Below the pieces are notes generated by a model. It was not told the DNA's origin, did no database searches, and saw only the letters and a list, made by a program, of their open reading frames with translations. Positions 4,666-6,812 of a stretch of 6,812 bases of DNA are shown here, in pieces. Source of the stretch: Clostridia bacterium (GTDB lineage Bacteria; Bacillota; Clostridia; Peptostreptococcales; Anaerovoracaceae); NCBI GenBank assembly GCA_024682015.1, contig JAIKZT010000188.1, positions 1 to 6,812 on the forward strand. The letters run 5' to 3'. The position numbers and the translations under genes are program-made. Positions within the stretch are counted from its first letter, which is position 1. The number at the start of each line of letters is the position of its first letter.

Positions 4666-6812
4666 ATGGCTAAAAAATTCGACGTAATGGACGGAAATAC
4701 CGCGGCAGCGTACATCTCGTACGCGTTTTCCGAAGTCGCCGGTATCTTCCCGATCACGCCCAGCTCCCCCATGGCTGAAATGGTGGACGAGTGGGCCGCC
4801 AAAGGCCGCAAGAACATCTTCGGCCAGAAGGTCCAGGTGGTCGAGATGCAGTCCGAAGCCGGCGCGGCCGGCGCGGTCCACGGCTCCCTGCAGGGCGGCG
4901 CGCTCACCTCGACCTACACCGCTTCCCAGGGCCTGCTTCTGATGATCCCCAACATGTACAAGATCGCGGGCGAGCTGCTCCCCGGCGTGTTCCACGTGTC
5001 CGCGCGTTCCCTGTCCGTTCACGGCCTGTCCATCTTCGGTGACCACTCCGACGTCATGGCCTGCCGCCAGACCGGTTTCGCGATGCTGGCTTCTGCCAAT
5101 CCGCAGGAAGTCATGGACATGGGCGCTGTGGCCCACCTGTCCGCCATCAAGTCCAGAGTGCCGTTCCTGCACTACTTTGACGGCTTCAGAACGTCCCACG
5201 AGATCCAGAAGATCGAGTGCCTCGACTACGACGACATGAAGAAGCTCGTGGACATGGATGCGGTCAACGCGTTCCGCAAGAACGCCCTGAACCCCGAACA
5301 TCCCTGCATCCGCGGCACGACCATCAACCCCGACCTGTACTTCCAGGGCAGAGAGGCTCAGAACCGCTTCTACGACGCGGTCCCCGGCATCGTCGAGGAG
5401 TACATGAACGAGATCAACAAACTGACCGGCCGGAATTACACGCTGTTCAACTACTATGGCGCACCCGATGCGACCGAGGTCGTCATCGCGAACGGTTCCG
5501 TCTGCGATACGCTGGAAAAGGTCTGCGATTACCTGAACGCCAATGGCCGCAAGGTCGGCATGGTCAACGTCCACCTGTACAGACCGTTCTCCATGAAGCA
5601 CTTCCTGGCCGCCATTCCCGAAACCTGCCAGAAGATCGCGGTCCTCGACATGACGAAGGAACCCGGCTCCATCGGCGAACCCATGTATCTGGACGTGGTC
5701 AACGCGTACCACATGTCCGGCAAGAAGGCGCCCATCATCGTGGGCGGCCGCTACGGCCTGTCCTCCAAGGACACCACGCCGGCGCACGTCATCTCCGTGT
5801 ACGACAACCTGGCCAAGGAATGCCCGCAGGACAACTTCACGATCTCCATCGTGGACGACGTCACCCACCTGTCCCTGCCTTTAGGCGAACCCATCGACAT
5901 CACGCCGGACGACTGCACGTCCTGCAAGATCTGGGGCCTGGGCGCGGACGGCACGGTCGGCGCGAACAAGAACTCCATCAAGATCATCGGCAACAACACC
6001 GACATGTACGCGCAGGCGTATTTTGCCTACGACGCCAAGAAGAGCGGCGGCCTCACCCAGTCCCACCTGCGGTTCGGCCACACGCCTATCAAGCAGCCGT
6101 ACTACGTCTCCAACGCGGACCTGGTCGCGGTCCACAACCAGACCTACGTCCACAAGTATAACCTCACGAAGGACCTCAAGGACGGCGGCGTGTTCCTGCT
6201 GAACTGCCAGTGGAAGCCCGAGGAACTGGAAGACAGGCTCCCGGCCGACCTGAAGAAGGGCCTGGCCGAGAAGCACGCGCAGTTCTACATCATCGACGCG
6301 GTCGACCTGGCGGCGGAGATCGGCCTGGGCAACCGGACGAACTCCATCCTGCAGTCCGCGTTCTTCAAGCTCATGGACGTCATCCCCATGGAGGACGCGC
6401 TGGGCTACATGAAGGACGCCATCAAGAAGACCTACCTGAAGAAGGGTCTGGACGTCGTCGAAAAGAACTATAAGGCGGTCGACATGGGCGTTGACGGCCT
6501 CGTGAAGATCGACATCCCGGCCGCCTGGGCGGATCTCGAAGTCGTTCCCGCGGACAACTCCCACCTACCCGCCTTCGTGCAGGAAGTCGTGATCCCCGTC
6601 AACCGCCAGGAAGGCGACGACATCCCCGTCTCCATGTACGACAAGTTCAGCATGCCCGACGGCACGTTCCCCAGCGCGCTCACGAAGTACGAGAAGCGCG
6701 GCGTGGCGGTGAACCTGCCCGAATGGGACGCGACGAAGTGCCTGCAGTGCAACCGCTGCGCGCTCGTCTGCCCGCACGCGGCCATCCGCCCGATCCTGCT
6801 GAACGAGGAAGA
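4666..6812 (+). CDS. nifJ: Pyruvate:ferredoxin (flavodoxin) oxidoreductase, N-terminal 715 residues (cut by window edge)
   Basis: The enzyme oxidises pyruvate with CoA to acetyl-CoA and CO2, passing electrons to ferredoxin through thiamine diphosphate and iron-sulfur clusters in the cytoplasm. It is the single-chain homodimeric type, normally near 1,170 residues, so about 60% is present. Domain I begins with FPITPSSPM; T31, E64 and R114 fall at the same numbers as the pyruvate- and thiamine-contacting residues of the Desulfovibrio africanus enzyme, supporting pyruvate as substrate. GRYGLSSKD is at 361-369. The gamma-type domain shows GLGADGTVGANK at 424-435. The first ferredoxin motif CLQCNRCALVCP gives C692, C695, C698 and C702. 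The second cluster motif and the thiamine pyrophosphate-binding domain are off the edge. AAGGAG at 4654-4659, six bases before the ATG, fixes the start. The 162-nt leader suggests control separate from the upstream genes. Confidence 0.96.
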   Translation, partial: MAKKFDVMDGNTAAAYISYAFSEVAGIFPITPSSPMAEMVDEWAAKGRKNIFGQKVQVVEMQSEAGAAGAVHGSLQGGALTSTYTASQGLLLMIPNMYKIAGELLPGVFHVSARSLSVHGLSIFGDHSDVMACRQTGFAMLASANPQEVMDMGAVAHLSAIKSRVPFLHYFDGFRTSHEIQKIECLDYDDMKKLVDMDAVNAFRKNALNPEHPCIRGTTINPDLYFQGREAQNRFYDAVPGIVEEYMNEINKLTGRNYTLFNYYGAPDATEVVIANGSVCDTLEKVCDYLNANGRKVGMVNVHLYRPFSMKHFLAAIPETCQKIAVLDMTKEPGSIGEPMYLDVVNAYHMSGKKAPIIVGGRYGLSSKDTTPAHVISVYDNLAKECPQDNFTISIVDDVTHLSLPLGEPIDITPDDCTSCKIWGLGADGTVGANKNSIKIIGNNTDMYAQAYFAYDAKKSGGLTQSHLRFGHTPIKQPYYVSNADLVAVHNQTYVHKYNLTKDLKDGGVFLLNCQWKPEELEDRLPADLKKGLAEKHAQFYIIDAVDLAAEIGLGNRTNSILQSAFFKLMDVIPMEDALGYMKDAIKKTYLKKGLDVVEKNYKAVDMGVDGLVKIDIPAAWADLEVVPADNSHLPAFVQEVVIPVNRQEGDDIPVSMYDKFSMPDGTFPSALTKYEKRGVAVNLPEWDATKCLQCNRCALVCPHAAIRPILLNEE

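Noticed and set aside
4519..5868. Minus-strand open frame of 449 codons opposite the oxidoreductase gene
   Set aside because: It is antisense to a clear pyruvate:ferredoxin oxidoreductase and runs through the structured leader. It has no domain signature.

Overview
The window looks like a piece of the chromosome of a strictly anaerobic, moderately GC-rich, amino-acid- or carboxylate-fermenting bacterium. Two of its enzymes are oxygen-sensitive iron-sulfur enzymes typical of anaerobic fermenters: a 4-hydroxybutyryl-CoA dehydratase and a pyruvate:ferredoxin oxidoreductase. The dehydratase closely resembles, from memory, the enzyme of Clostridium aminobutyricum. A GC-rich clostridial lineage is the first guess; other anaerobic phyla cannot be excluded from this sequence alone.

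Layout. Positions 1-1466 (minus strand) hold most of a sigma-54 enhancer-binding regulator with a PAS-like sensor region; its C-terminal DNA-binding end lies outside the window. Positions 1467-1793 are a divergent control region. It carries a sigma-70-type promoter reading left into the regulator, a cluster of CCGAA-containing repeats and palindromes that may be activator sites, and a canonical -24/-12 sigma-54 promoter reading right. Rightward there follow abfD (1794-3272), a class I/II PLP aminotransferase (3346-4503) and the first 715 codons of pyruvate:ferredoxin oxidoreductase (4666 to the window edge). The first gap within this set has a short imperfect palindrome. The second (162 nt) has a strikingly self-complementary GC-rich element of three nested 7-bp helices built around a duplicated 12-mer.

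How it fits together (inference). The regulator probably senses a metabolite or redox state through its N-terminal half, binds the repeats and drives the divergent genes with sigma-54. AbfD turns 4-hydroxybutyryl-CoA into crotonyl-CoA, the key step that routes 4-aminobutyrate, succinate semialdehyde or 4-hydroxybutyrate towards butyrate. The oxidoreductase makes acetyl-CoA, which could activate 4-hydroxybutyrate through a CoA-transferase, and reduced ferredoxin. The aminotransferase may feed it pyruvate or another 2-oxoacid. CoA-transferase and 4-hydroxybutyrate dehydrogenase genes are not in the window, so the pathway assignment rests mainly on AbfD. The most novel-looking item is the structured element in the leader of the oxidoreductase gene.
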